Below are positions 8,055-15,684 of a stretch of 36,266 nt of DNA, one piece after another. Position 1 is the stretch's first letter, and every line of letters starts with the position of its first letter. Under the pieces are notes generated by a model. It did not search any database. It saw nothing but the letters and a program-made list of their open reading frames with translations, and was not told the origin of the DNA. Origin of the DNA: Achromobacter pulmonis (lineage in GTDB: Bacteria > Pseudomonadota > Gammaproteobacteria > Burkholderiales > Burkholderiaceae_B); NCBI RefSeq assembly GCF_002885955.2, contig NZ_POQS01000007.1:82189-118454 (forward strand). Direction: 5' to 3'. The position numbers and the translations under genes are program-made.

Positions 8055-8821
8055 GCCGCCTTCTCCGTGGGGCTCACGCCCAGATAGGCCTGCTGCACGA
8101 TGGGCGAGGCGATGACTTCGGCCGGCTCGCCGTCGGCCATCAGGCGGCCGTTGTGCAGCACCACGATGCGGTCGGCCAGTTCGCGCACCACGTCCATCTT
8201 GTGCTCCACCAGCAGGATGGTCTTGCTTGCGTCGTTCTTGATTTCGCGGATCAGCTCCAGCACCACCGGCACGTCGTCCACGCTCATGCCGGCCGTGGGC
8301 TCGTCGAACATGAACACCTGCGGATCGAGCGCGACCAGCATCGCGATCTCCAGCTTGCGCTGGTCGCCGTGCGGCAGGTCGGCGGCCGGCTGGTCGCGGC
8401 GCGCCGACAGGCGGGTGCGCGCCAGCAGCGCGTCGGCGCGTTCGATCAGGGCGCGGTCGTCGCTCCAGGTGCGCCAGAAACGGATCTGGCGCCAGCCCAA
8501 GCCTTGCTGGCGCGACTGCAGCGCCAGCCGCACGTTCTCGTGCACGCTCAGGCGCGGAAACAGCTGGGTCAGCTGGAACGCCCGGCCCAGGCCCGCGTGC
8601 ATGCGCGCCGGCGCGCCCAGCGCGGTGAGGTCGCGTCCGTTCAGGCGCACCGTGCCGGCGCTGGCGCGCAGCTGGCCGGAGATCAGATTGAAGTAAGTGG
8701 TCTTGCCCGCGCCGTTGGGGCCGACGATGGCCGTCAGCGTGCCGGGCGCGTAACTGCAGCTGACTTCGTCGACGGCCACGTGCCCGCCGAAACGGATGGT
8801 GAGCGATTGGGTCTCCAGCAT
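8051..8821 (-). CDS. ABC transporter ATP-binding protein (LivG family)
   Basis: 256 residues. Walker A is GPNGAGKT at 34-41, Walker B VFMFDE at 169-174, and the switch histidine is H207 in LLVEHKMDVV. The signature reads LPHGD (149-153) instead of LSGGQ. Variation here is common in LivG and UrtD proteins (often LPYGQ or LSHGQ), but the final Asp is unusual. The start MLETQSLTIRFGG lies 14 nt after the binding-protein stop. It overlaps livF by 4 nt. Confidence 0.94.
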   Translation of the reverse strand: MLETQSLTIRFGGHVAVDEVSCSYAPGTLTAIVGPNGAGKTTYFNLISGQLRASAGTVRLNGRDLTALGAPARMHAGLGRAFQLTQLFPRLSVHENVRLALQSRQQGLGWRQIRFWRTWSDDRALIERADALLARTRLSARRDQPAADLPHGDQRKLEIAMLVALDPQVFMFDEPTAGMSVDDVPVVLELIREIKNDASKTILLVEHKMDVVRELADRIVVLHNGRLMADGEPAEVIASPIVQQAYLGVSPTEKAA

Positions 8822-8835
8822 GGACGGATGCGGGC

Positions 8836-10008
8836 TCAGCGCTTGTTCTGGATGGGCACCGACATCTGGTCGGGCGTGATTTCCCTGACCAGGTCCTGCA
8901 CCGCCCACGGCACCGAGGGATCGTTCTTGATGCGGAAGTGGTACATGGACTGCATGGCCTGGTGGTCCTCGGGGCGGAATGTCATCTTGCCCTTGGGCGT
9001 GTCGAAGCTCATGCCTTCCATGGCCTTGATCAGCGCGTCGGTGTCGGAGTCGCCCTTGGTCCTGGCCAGCGCCGTCGCGATCGCGATGCCCGAGGCCATG
9101 CCGCCGGCGGTGAAGAAGTCCGGCGGCTGCCCGTAGCGCTTCTGGTGTTCGGCCACCAGCCAGTCGTTGATCGGGTTCTTGGGTATGCCGTAGTAGTAAT
9201 AGGTGGCGCCTTCCATGCCGACCAGCGATTTCAGCGGCGTCATGGCCGCCAGCGTGTTGCCGCCGGTGGCGATCTCGATGCCGAAGCGCTGCGGGTCGAG
9301 GTCGGCGATCTTGAACGGGTTGCCGGCGCCGGCCCACAGGATGAAGATGATCTTGCGCCCGGGCTGGTCCTTCAGCGCATCGAACAGGCGCTGCGCGCCG
9401 GCGGTGAAATCGGTGGCGTTGGCCGGCAGATATTCCTCGTGCACGATCTTGGCGTTCTTCAGGGCGCTCTTGAACGCCTTGACGCCGTCGCGGCCGAAGG
9501 CGTAGTCCTGCGCGAGCATGGCGATGGAGGTGCCGGCCTGGTCGAAGGCGACCGCGTTGGCGATGGCGTCCTGCGAGGAATTGCGGCCGGTGCGGAAGAT
9601 GTACCGGTTCCACTTGTCGCCGGTGATGGAGTCCGCCACGGCGGGCTCGACCAGCAGGATCTTCTCGTACTCTTCGGCGATCGGCAGCATGGCCAGCGCC
9701 ACGCCGGACGACGTGGGGCCCACGGCGATGTCGGCATTGTCGTCGGCATAGGCCGAGGCCAGCTGGGCGCGCGCCACGTCGGGCTTGCCCTGGTTGTCCT
9801 TCTCGATGACGCGGATCTTGCGCCCGGCCACCGTCATGCTGCCCTGGGTCGCGTACTCCAGGCCCAGCATCAGGCCGGCCTGGGTCTGCTTGGCGTAGGC
9901 CTCCAGCGGGCCGGTCTTGTCGTAGACGTGGGCCACGACGAAATCCTTCGCCGCGGCCGCGGAACTCATGCACAGGCCGGCGAGCGCGGCGAGCAGTAGG
10001 CGTTTCAT
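8836..10008 (-). CDS. Periplasmic substrate-binding protein of a Liv-type ABC importer
   Basis: 390 residues. A Sec signal peptide (residues 1-20, MKRLLLAALAGLCMSSAAAA) precedes a mature part starting KDFVVAHVYDKTGPLEAY, the usual opening of the Peripla_BP_6 / LivJ family. The two-lobe fold is indicated by VGPTSSGVALAMLPIAEE and the hinge region LAQDYAFGRDGVKAF. A CAGGAG site lies just upstream of the start. It stands between the hydrolase and livG in the same operon. The ligand is not predictable; LivJ-type proteins of this group bind amino acids, amides or aromatic acids. Confidence 0.93.
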   Translation of the reverse strand: MKRLLLAALAGLCMSSAAAAKDFVVAHVYDKTGPLEAYAKQTQAGLMLGLEYATQGSMTVAGRKIRVIEKDNQGKPDVARAQLASAYADDNADIAVGPTSSGVALAMLPIAEEYEKILLVEPAVADSITGDKWNRYIFRTGRNSSQDAIANAVAFDQAGTSIAMLAQDYAFGRDGVKAFKSALKNAKIVHEEYLPANATDFTAGAQRLFDALKDQPGRKIIFILWAGAGNPFKIADLDPQRFGIEIATGGNTLAAMTPLKSLVGMEGATYYYYGIPKNPINDWLVAEHQKRYGQPPDFFTAGGMASGIAIATALARTKGDSDTDALIKAMEGMSFDTPKGKMTFRPEDHQAMQSMYHFRIKNDPSVPWAVQDLVREITPDQMSVPIQNKR

Positions 10009-10024
10009 AGGGGACTCCTGTTTA

Positions 10025-10879
10025 TCAGTGACGTGCGGCGAGGAATTGGCGGACGGCTTCGATCTGCGGGGCGACGTTGAGCGCGGGGGCGTGGCCGCAA
10101 TCGGGGAAATCGATGCGCTGCGCGCGCGGGCCGCGCCGCGTCATGGCCTCGGCCACTTCCGGCAGCAGCAGATCAGACTCGGCCCCGCGCAGCAGCAGCA
10201 GCGGCATGCGCAGCGAGTCATAGCCGCTCCAGCGGTCGTAGTCGTCGGGATGATGGCTGAACTGGCCGACGATGGCCGGGTCGTAGTGCGCGGTCACGCG
10301 CCCGTCCGGCAGGCGGCGCATCGAGGTCTCGGCCATGCGGCGCCATTGCTCGTCGCTCTGCCAGCCATAGGGCTTGTAGGCGGCGCGCAGCCAGGTCTCC
10401 AGTTCGGTGACCGTGTCGAAGGCCGGCGGATCGCCGGCGTAGTCCAGGATGCGCCGGATGGCGGGGCGCGGCAGTTCCGGCCCGATGTCGTTGACCACCA
10501 GGCGCGAGATGCGGTCGCGCAGGGTGGTGGCCGCGGCATGCATGCCGATGGCGCCGCCCATGGACGTGCCGACCCAGCGCACGCTGGCAAGCGCCAGCCC
10601 GTCGAGCAGGGCGCGCGCCAGCCGCGCGTAGAAGTCCAGCCGGTATTCGGCCACCGGGTCCGGGCTCCATTGCGACAGGCCGCGGCCGATCGTGTCCGGG
10701 CAGATGATGCGGTAGTCGGGCGCCAGCGCCTGCGCCAGCTCGTCGAAGTCGCGCCCGGTGCGCGCCAGGCCATGCCACATGACCAGCGGCGGCGCGTCGG
10801 GGGCGCCCCATTCGGTGTAATGCAGTTCGCGGCCTTCGCAGCGCAGATAGCGCGAGGCCGGCGCGGGCGCGGTCGCCAT
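10025..10879 (-). CDS. Alpha/beta hydrolase, first gene of the liv operon
   Basis: 284 residues, alpha/beta-hydrolase fold. The oxyanion motif is HGLART (36-41). The nucleophile elbow is GTSMGG with Ser106. The likely acid is Asp236 in RGAESDLLLP, and the general base His263 lies in CGHAP. No signal peptide is seen, so it is cytoplasmic. A GGGAGGAG site precedes the ATG and only 16 nt separate it from the binding-protein gene. Placement at the head of a transporter operon suggests it hydrolyses the imported compound or a derivative (ester, amide or C-C bond). This is inference. Confidence 0.9.
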   Translation of the reverse strand: MATAPAPASRYLRCEGRELHYTEWGAPDAPPLVMWHGLARTGRDFDELAQALAPDYRIICPDTIGRGLSQWSPDPVAEYRLDFYARLARALLDGLALASVRWVGTSMGGAIGMHAAATTLRDRISRLVVNDIGPELPRPAIRRILDYAGDPPAFDTVTELETWLRAAYKPYGWQSDEQWRRMAETSMRRLPDGRVTAHYDPAIVGQFSHHPDDYDRWSGYDSLRMPLLLLRGAESDLLLPEVAEAMTRRGPRAQRIDFPDCGHAPALNVAPQIEAVRQFLAARH

Positions 10880-10938
10880 GAGTCTCCTCCCGGTGGGTCC
10901 AGGTCGTTCTGTGCGGTTGTTGTACGCTTATGCGGGTG

Positions 10939-10968
10939 AATATAGACTTGCGCCAGGCGCGCGCACAA
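10939..10968 (-). promoter_or_regulatory. Candidate promoter of the hydrolase-liv operon
   Basis: On the minus strand TTGTGC (10968-10963) and TATATT (10944-10939) are 18 nt apart, in the 173-bp region between the divergent hydrolase and AraC genes. The spacing and the -35 hexamer equal those of the rplC promoter in this window. Sequence match only. Confidence 0.5.
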
Positions 10969-11011
10969 TGCGCCGCCCGCCCTGCTGCAGGCTGAGTCAA
11001 GAACTTGTAGA

Positions 11012-11028
11012 CGCAAGATCAATTTGCG
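11012..11028. promoter_or_regulatory. Candidate operator between hydrolase and AraC genes
   Basis: CGCAA (11012-11016) and TTGCG (11024-11028) form an inverted repeat around a 7-nt AT-rich spacer. It lies 12 nt before the AGGAG of the AraC-type gene. Another TTGCG occurs at 10948-10952 near the divergent promoter. Such sites are where an AraC-type protein could act, but AraC proteins usually bind direct repeats, so support is weak. Confidence 0.25.
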
Positions 11029-11052
11029 CTTCGCATCCCAGGAGACCGCGCC

Positions 11053-12012
11053 ATGTCGGAGACGGAATTCGCCATTTCGGCCGGCGCCGGCGCGGACCGG
11101 CGCGATCAATGGCGCGCGGCGCTGGCCGACGCCTTCGGCCCCTTCGAGGTCCACGGCGGCAAGCCCGGCCATTTCGCCGGGCGCCTGCGCTACGCGCGCC
11201 GCGCCAGCCTGCAGTTCAACGACCTGCACTACCAGGGCCAGCAGCTCGAACGCACGGCCGGCAATGTCTCGCGGCTGGACCAGGAGTTCTATACCTTCGG
11301 CCTGCCGCTGGCCGGGCCGCTGGCGGTGCGCCAGCAGGGGCGGGAATTCCAGGTCGAGCCGGGCTGCGTGTACCTGATGAACCAGAGCCTGCCGTACCAG
11401 GCCACGGCGCTGGGCGCCGGCGGCTACCGCAGCCTGAGCATCTCGTTTCCGCGCAGCGCGCTGTCGCAGCGCGATTCGCGCGTCGGCGCCTTCCACAAAC
11501 TGCGCATCGATGACGGCTCGCCGCGGGGCGCCATGCTGGCCAGCTACATGGAACACATGTTCAAGGGCATGGACGGCTGGTCCGACGCCGAGGTCGCCGA
11601 ACTGGGCGAGCGCCTGATCGACCTGATCGTGCTGTTCCTGGTGCAGCCGGGGCAGGGCCATGCGTCGGAGTCGGACAGCAGCGTGACGGTGGCGCACCGC
11701 CAGCGCGTGCTGGCCTACATCCGGCAGCACCTGGCCGATCCCGAACTGTCGCCGGCGCGCGTGGCCGAAGGCTGCGGCATCTCCGTGGCCTACCTGCACC
11801 GCATCCTGCGCGCCGGCGGGCTGTCGGCGGAGTCCTTCATCTTCGACCAGCGGCTGGAACGCTGCCACGCGCTGCTGCTGGACCCGCGCCATCGCCATCG
11901 CGCGATTTCCGAACTCGCCTACCAGGTCGGGTTCTCGCATCCGGCGCATTTCAGCCGCCTGTTCAAGCGGCGCTTCGGCATGTCGGCGCGCGAACTGCGC
12001 GCCCGTTCCTAG
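11053..12012 (+). CDS. AraC-family transcriptional regulator, divergent from the liv operon
   Basis: 319 residues. The N-terminal part (to about 200) resembles the AraC-binding-2 type sensor domain, with VEPGCVYLMNQSLPY in it. The C-terminal AraC-type double helix-turn-helix (about 218-315) has the ISVAYLHRIL recognition region and the second-helix motif ISELAYQVGFSHPAHFSRLFKRRFG. AGGAG at 11040-11044 supports the ATG. Its divergent orientation to the hydrolase-transporter operon makes it the likely regulator of that operon. Its TAG stop shares the bases CTAG with the stop of the convergent PLP-enzyme gene. Confidence 0.93.
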   Translation: MSETEFAISAGAGADRRDQWRAALADAFGPFEVHGGKPGHFAGRLRYARRASLQFNDLHYQGQQLERTAGNVSRLDQEFYTFGLPLAGPLAVRQQGREFQVEPGCVYLMNQSLPYQATALGAGGYRSLSISFPRSALSQRDSRVGAFHKLRIDDGSPRGAMLASYMEHMFKGMDGWSDAEVAELGERLIDLIVLFLVQPGQGHASESDSSVTVAHRQRVLAYIRQHLADPELSPARVAEGCGISVAYLHRILRAGGLSAESFIFDQRLERCHALLLDPRHRHRAISELAYQVGFSHPAHFSRLFKRRFGMSARELRARS

Positions 12013-13193
12013 GACGCGGCCGCCGCCAGCGCCGCGTCCAGGTCGCCGATGATGTCGGCGTGGCTCTCGAAGCCCACGCCGAGCCGGATCAGTCCCGGCG
12101 GCAACCCCGATTCCGCCAGCTGCTGCGGCGTCATCATGCCCGCCCACATGGCCGCCGGATGCACCACCAGGGTCGAGAACGAGCCGAAGCTGGCCGAGCG
12201 ATGCGCCAGCGTGAGCGCGCCCACGACGCGCTCGGCCTGCGCCATGCGGCCCGGCACCTCGAAACTCAGCACGCCGCCGTATCCGCTCATCTGCGCGCGC
12301 GCCAGCGCGTGCTGCGGATGGCTTTCCAGGCCGGGATAGTGCACCGCCGACACCGCCGGGTGCGCGGCCAGGTGCCGGGCGACGGCCAGCGCGGTTTCGT
12401 TCTGGCGCGCCACGCGCATGGGCAGGGTGCGCAGGCCGCGCAGCACCAGCCAGGCGGCGAAGGGGTCCAGCGTCGCGCCCAGCAGATAGGCCTTTTCCCA
12501 CACGGCCTTGATGCGCTGCTCGTCGCCCACCAGCACGCCGGCCGAGGCGTCGCCGTGGCCGCACAGGTACTTGGTGGCGCTGTGCATCACCAGGTCCATG
12601 CCTAGCGCCAGCGGCTGCTGGTTGATGGGCGAGGCGATGGTGTTGTCGACCAGCGTGGTGATGCCGCGGGCGCGCGCGATGTCCGACATGCGCGCCAGGT
12701 CCGTCAGGCGCAGCATCGGATTGGACGGGCTTTCCAGCACGAAGAGGCGGGTCTCGGGGCGCGCGGCGGCGGCGAAGCCGTCGGCGTCGGCCTGGTCCAC
12801 GAAGCTCACGTCGATGCCGAGCTGCGGCGCGATGTTCTGCAGCAGGCCGGTGGTGCCGCCGTACAGCACGCGCTGCGCCACCACGTGGTCGCCGCGGCCG
12901 GCGAAGGCCAGCAGCGCCGCCGTGATGGCGCCCATGCCGGAGGCGGTGGCCAGCGCGCATTCGCCGCCTTCCAGCCCGGCCACGGCGGACTCGAACGCGC
13001 GCGTCGTGGGGTTGCCGTAACGTGTATAGAATCCCGGATGCAGGGGCCGCGTCGCCATGTCCAGGAACACGCCGGCCTCGTCCGTGGCGAAGCTGGCCGT
13101 CTGGTACAGCGGCGGGGCCACGGGATACGAGCTTTCCGGCAGCAGTACGGCCGCCTGCGCCAGGCGGGTATGGGGATCGGAATGGGAAGACAT
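12009..13193 (-). CDS. PLP-dependent Cys/Met metabolism enzyme (cystathionine gamma-synthase / methionine gamma-lyase type)
   Basis: 394 residues, family-normal. The phosphate-binding FYTRYGNPT (55-63), the cofactor-ring region SGMGAI (85-90), the Asp of VDNT (182-185) and the Schiff-base lysine K208 in HSATKYLCGHGD are in place. Members catalyse gamma-elimination or gamma-replacement on cystathionine, methionine, homocysteine or O-acyl-homoserine; the exact activity cannot be assigned by motifs alone. GAGG sits 9 nt before the start. The gene starts 5 bp from a divergent AraC-type gene and ends overlapping the other AraC gene. Confidence 0.9.
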   Translation of the reverse strand: MSSHSDPHTRLAQAAVLLPESSYPVAPPLYQTASFATDEAGVFLDMATRPLHPGFYTRYGNPTTRAFESAVAGLEGGECALATASGMGAITAALLAFAGRGDHVVAQRVLYGGTTGLLQNIAPQLGIDVSFVDQADADGFAAAARPETRLFVLESPSNPMLRLTDLARMSDIARARGITTLVDNTIASPINQQPLALGMDLVMHSATKYLCGHGDASAGVLVGDEQRIKAVWEKAYLLGATLDPFAAWLVLRGLRTLPMRVARQNETALAVARHLAAHPAVSAVHYPGLESHPQHALARAQMSGYGGVLSFEVPGRMAQAERVVGALTLAHRSASFGSFSTLVVHPAAMWAGMMTPQQLAESGLPPGLIRLGVGFESHADIIGDLDAALAAAAS

Positions 13194-13198
13194 CGTCT

Positions 13199-14098
13199 AT
13201 GACCTCATCGAATGATTTCAGGTCCTACGATCTTATGGATGGCGGCGAGGCTGTCTTGTCTGATCCTGCTGTCGCCGCCCACGGCCTCTACGGCGGCCTG
13301 CGCGACGGCGTGCGGGTGTGGCGGCAGGGCGCCTGCGGCGCCATGGCGACCGCGGCGCGCTTCGTGCGCCACCGCTTCCGGCCGCATACCCACGACACCT
13401 TCATGTTCGGCCTCATCGAAAGCGGGGCCAAGGAATTCCAGCGGGGGCGCGCCACCTATCTCGCCGCGCCGCAATCGGTATCGGTGGTCAATCCGGGCGA
13501 CCTGCACACCGGCCGCCGGGCCGCGGGAGCAGAGCTGCGCTATCGCGCGCTGTACGTCCCGGCCGACGCCATGTCGCAGGCGCTGGGCGCGGCCGCGGCC
13601 GTGGGCTTCCAGTCGGGCGTGGTCCAGGACCCCGCGGTGTTCCGCGCCATGCTGCGCGCCCACGACGCCCTGGTCGAAGGCGATTCGCGCCTGGCCTGCG
13701 ACGGCCTGATGCTGGCGGCCCTGGGCCTGCTCGCCTCGCGCCATGGCGGCGCGGCGGCCGCCGGCCCGGCGCGGGAGGCCCGGCCCGAGATCCGGCGGGC
13801 CCGCGCGCTCATCGAGGATTGCCACGCACAGGCCTTGTCGGTGGCCGAGATCGCGCGGGAGGTGGCGCTGAGCCCCTACCACCTGATGCGGCAGTTCCGC
13901 AGCCAGGTCGGCATGCCCATGCACGCCTACCAGCTGCAGGTGCGGGTCGAGCGCGCCAGGCGGCTGCTGGCCGCGGGCCAGGCGCCGGCCGACGTTGCCC
14001 TGAGCGTGGGCTTCGCGGACCAGGCCCATTTTTCCAAGCGCTTCAAGAGCCTGGTGGGGGCCTCGCCCGCCTCGTATCAGCGCGACCTGCGCCGCTGA
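13199..14098 (+). CDS. AraC-family transcriptional regulator with cupin sensor domain
   Basis: 299 residues from the ATG at 13199, which has GGAAGA 8 nt upstream. An ATG at 13235 (MDGGEAVLSD) is the alternative, and the open frame extends further upstream only inside the opposing gene. The N-terminal half is an AraC-binding cupin with the histidines of FRPHTHDTFMFGLIE and VVNPGDLHTG. The C-terminal HTH (about 195-297) contains LSPYHLMRQFRSQVGMPMHAY and ADQAHFSKRFKSLVG. Head-to-head arrangement with the PLP-enzyme gene suggests it controls that gene and itself. Confidence 0.9.
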   Translation: MTSSNDFRSYDLMDGGEAVLSDPAVAAHGLYGGLRDGVRVWRQGACGAMATAARFVRHRFRPHTHDTFMFGLIESGAKEFQRGRATYLAAPQSVSVVNPGDLHTGRRAAGAELRYRALYVPADAMSQALGAAAAVGFQSGVVQDPAVFRAMLRAHDALVEGDSRLACDGLMLAALGLLASRHGGAAAAGPAREARPEIRRARALIEDCHAQALSVAEIAREVALSPYHLMRQFRSQVGMPMHAYQLQVRVERARRLLAAGQAPADVALSVGFADQAHFSKRFKSLVGASPASYQRDLRR

Positions 14099-14117
14099 TG
14101 CGCCGGCGGCCCGGACG

Positions 14118-14144
14118 AAAAAACGGGCTCCCGCGGGAGCCCGT
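14118..14144 (-). terminator. Terminator of the aldehyde dehydrogenase gene
   Basis: A 22-bp perfect palindrome, ACGGGCTCCCG / CGGGAGCCCGT at 14123-14144, lies 24 nt beyond the aldehyde dehydrogenase stop. On the minus strand it is followed by six T (14123-14118). On the plus strand, after the AraC gene, the stem is not followed by T, so it acts mainly for the minus-strand gene. Confidence 0.85.
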
Positions 14145-14168
14145 CAGTACATCCTGGCCGCGGAGCGG

Positions 14169-15596
14169 TCAGATGTGGGTGATGAACTTGGTCACCAGGT
14201 AGCCGTCGAACGTTTCCAGGCCGCCTTCGCTGCCGATGCCGCTGTCCTTGATGCCGCCGAAGGGCGTCTCGGCCAGGGCGCTGCCGAAATGGTTGATGTT
14301 GACCATGCCGGCTTCCAGGCCGTTGGAGACCTTGGTGGCCGTCTTCAGCGAGTTGGTGAACACGTAGGACGACAGGCCGAAGGGCAGGCTGTTGGCGCGG
14401 CGCAGCACTTCATCGGTGTCGGTGAAGCGGACCACGGGCGCGACCGGGCCGAAGGGCTCTTCGGTCATGAGCATGGAATCGTCGGGCAGCTCGGTCACGA
14501 CCGTGGGGGCGAAGAAGAAGCCCTTGCGGTCCAGCGGGCCGCCGCCGACCACCACCTTGCCGCCGTGCTTCTTGGCGTCGTCGATGAAGGCGGTCATGGC
14601 GGGGACGCGGCGCTCGTGCGCCAGCGGGCCCATGTCGGTGCCGGTTTCAAGGCCGTCGCCGACCTTGATGTTCTTCAGCACTTCGGAGAAGCGCGCCAGG
14701 AACTGCTCGTAGGCGCCGTTCTGCACGTAGAAGCGGGTCGGCGATACGCAGACCTGGCCGGCGTTGCGGATCTTGAACTTGGCCAGCATGGTGGCGGCGC
14801 GGTCGATGTCGGCGTCGTCGAACACCAGCACCGGCGAGTGGCCGCCCAGTTCCATGGTGACGCGCTTCATGTGCGCGCCGGCCAGCGCGGCGAGCTGCTT
14901 GCCCACCGGCACCGAGCCGGTGAACGACACCTTGCGCACGATGGGCGAGCGGATCAGGTAGTCCGAGATCTTGGCGGGTTCGCCCCACACGATGTTCAGG
15001 CAGCCCTTGGGCAGGCCGGCGTCGTGGAACATGCGGGCGATCGCCATGACGGCGCTGGGGGAATCCTCGGGACCTTTCAGCACCACCGTGCAGCCGGCGC
15101 CGATGGCGGCGGCGATCTTGCGGATGGCCTGGTTGTACGGGAAGTTCCAGGGCGTGAACGCGGCGCAGACGCCGATGGGTTCGCGCACGACGATCTGGCG
15201 CACGTCGGGGTTGCGCGGCGGCACCACGCGGCCGTAGATGCGGCGGCATTCCTCGGCGTGCCAGTCGGCGTGCTCGGCGCAGGAGGTGACTTCGCCCACG
15301 GCCTCGGCCAGCGGCTTGCCCTGGTCCAGCGTCATGTTGCGGCCGATCTCGTTGGCGCGTTCGCGCGACAGCGTCGCGACCTTGCGCAGGATGGCCGAGC
15401 GGTCCATGGGCGAGGATTTCTTCCACGACTCGAACGCGCGCTGGGCGGCGGCTAGCGCCCGGTCCAGGTCCGCTTCGGTGGCGTGGGGCAACTGGCCGAG
15501 AACTTCCAGCGTGGCCGGGTTGATGACGTCCTGGGTGCGCCTGCCCTCTCCGGCGACGAATTCTCCGTCGATATACAGCGCCAACTGTTCATACAT
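14169..15596 (-). CDS. NAD(P)-dependent aldehyde dehydrogenase, succinate-semialdehyde dehydrogenase-like
   Basis: 475 residues, the class-I ALDH length. Catalytic Cys283 (NAGQVCVSPTRFYV), general base Glu249 (VTMELGGHSPVLVF), Asn151 (TPWNFP) and the cofactor-binding Lys174 are present. The C-terminus has PFGGIKDSGIGSEGG. The pattern resembles succinate-semialdehyde or alpha-ketoglutarate-semialdehyde dehydrogenases. The exact aldehyde is uncertain. It stands alone, divergent from the dioxygenase gene and with its own terminator. GGAAG upstream of the ATG serves as ribosome binding site. Confidence 0.93.
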   Translation of the reverse strand: MYEQLALYIDGEFVAGEGRRTQDVINPATLEVLGQLPHATEADLDRALAAAQRAFESWKKSSPMDRSAILRKVATLSRERANEIGRNMTLDQGKPLAEAVGEVTSCAEHADWHAEECRRIYGRVVPPRNPDVRQIVVREPIGVCAAFTPWNFPYNQAIRKIAAAIGAGCTVVLKGPEDSPSAVMAIARMFHDAGLPKGCLNIVWGEPAKISDYLIRSPIVRKVSFTGSVPVGKQLAALAGAHMKRVTMELGGHSPVLVFDDADIDRAATMLAKFKIRNAGQVCVSPTRFYVQNGAYEQFLARFSEVLKNIKVGDGLETGTDMGPLAHERRVPAMTAFIDDAKKHGGKVVVGGGPLDRKGFFFAPTVVTELPDDSMLMTEEPFGPVAPVVRFTDTDEVLRRANSLPFGLSSYVFTNSLKTATKVSNGLEAGMVNINHFGSALAETPFGGIKDSGIGSEGGLETFDGYLVTKFITHI

Positions 15597-15684
15597 GCCT
15601 GTCTTCCCTTGCTAAATAGGAGTGGATAGCGATCACTGTCGCCCGCTCCAGTCTAAACCAGCTTGTGGATGGCGGGGAGGGCCA

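Noticed and set aside
9968..10939. A plus-strand open frame of 323 codons opposite the hydrolase gene
   Set aside because: The hydrolase on the minus strand has a full catalytic triad and ribosome binding site; the opposite frame shows only compositional bias.
10294..12960. An 888-codon minus-strand open frame across the hydrolase, AraC and PLP-enzyme genes
   Set aside because: It runs through three well-supported genes in the wrong frames and consists of Arg/Ala/Gly-rich nonsense typical of high-GC DNA.
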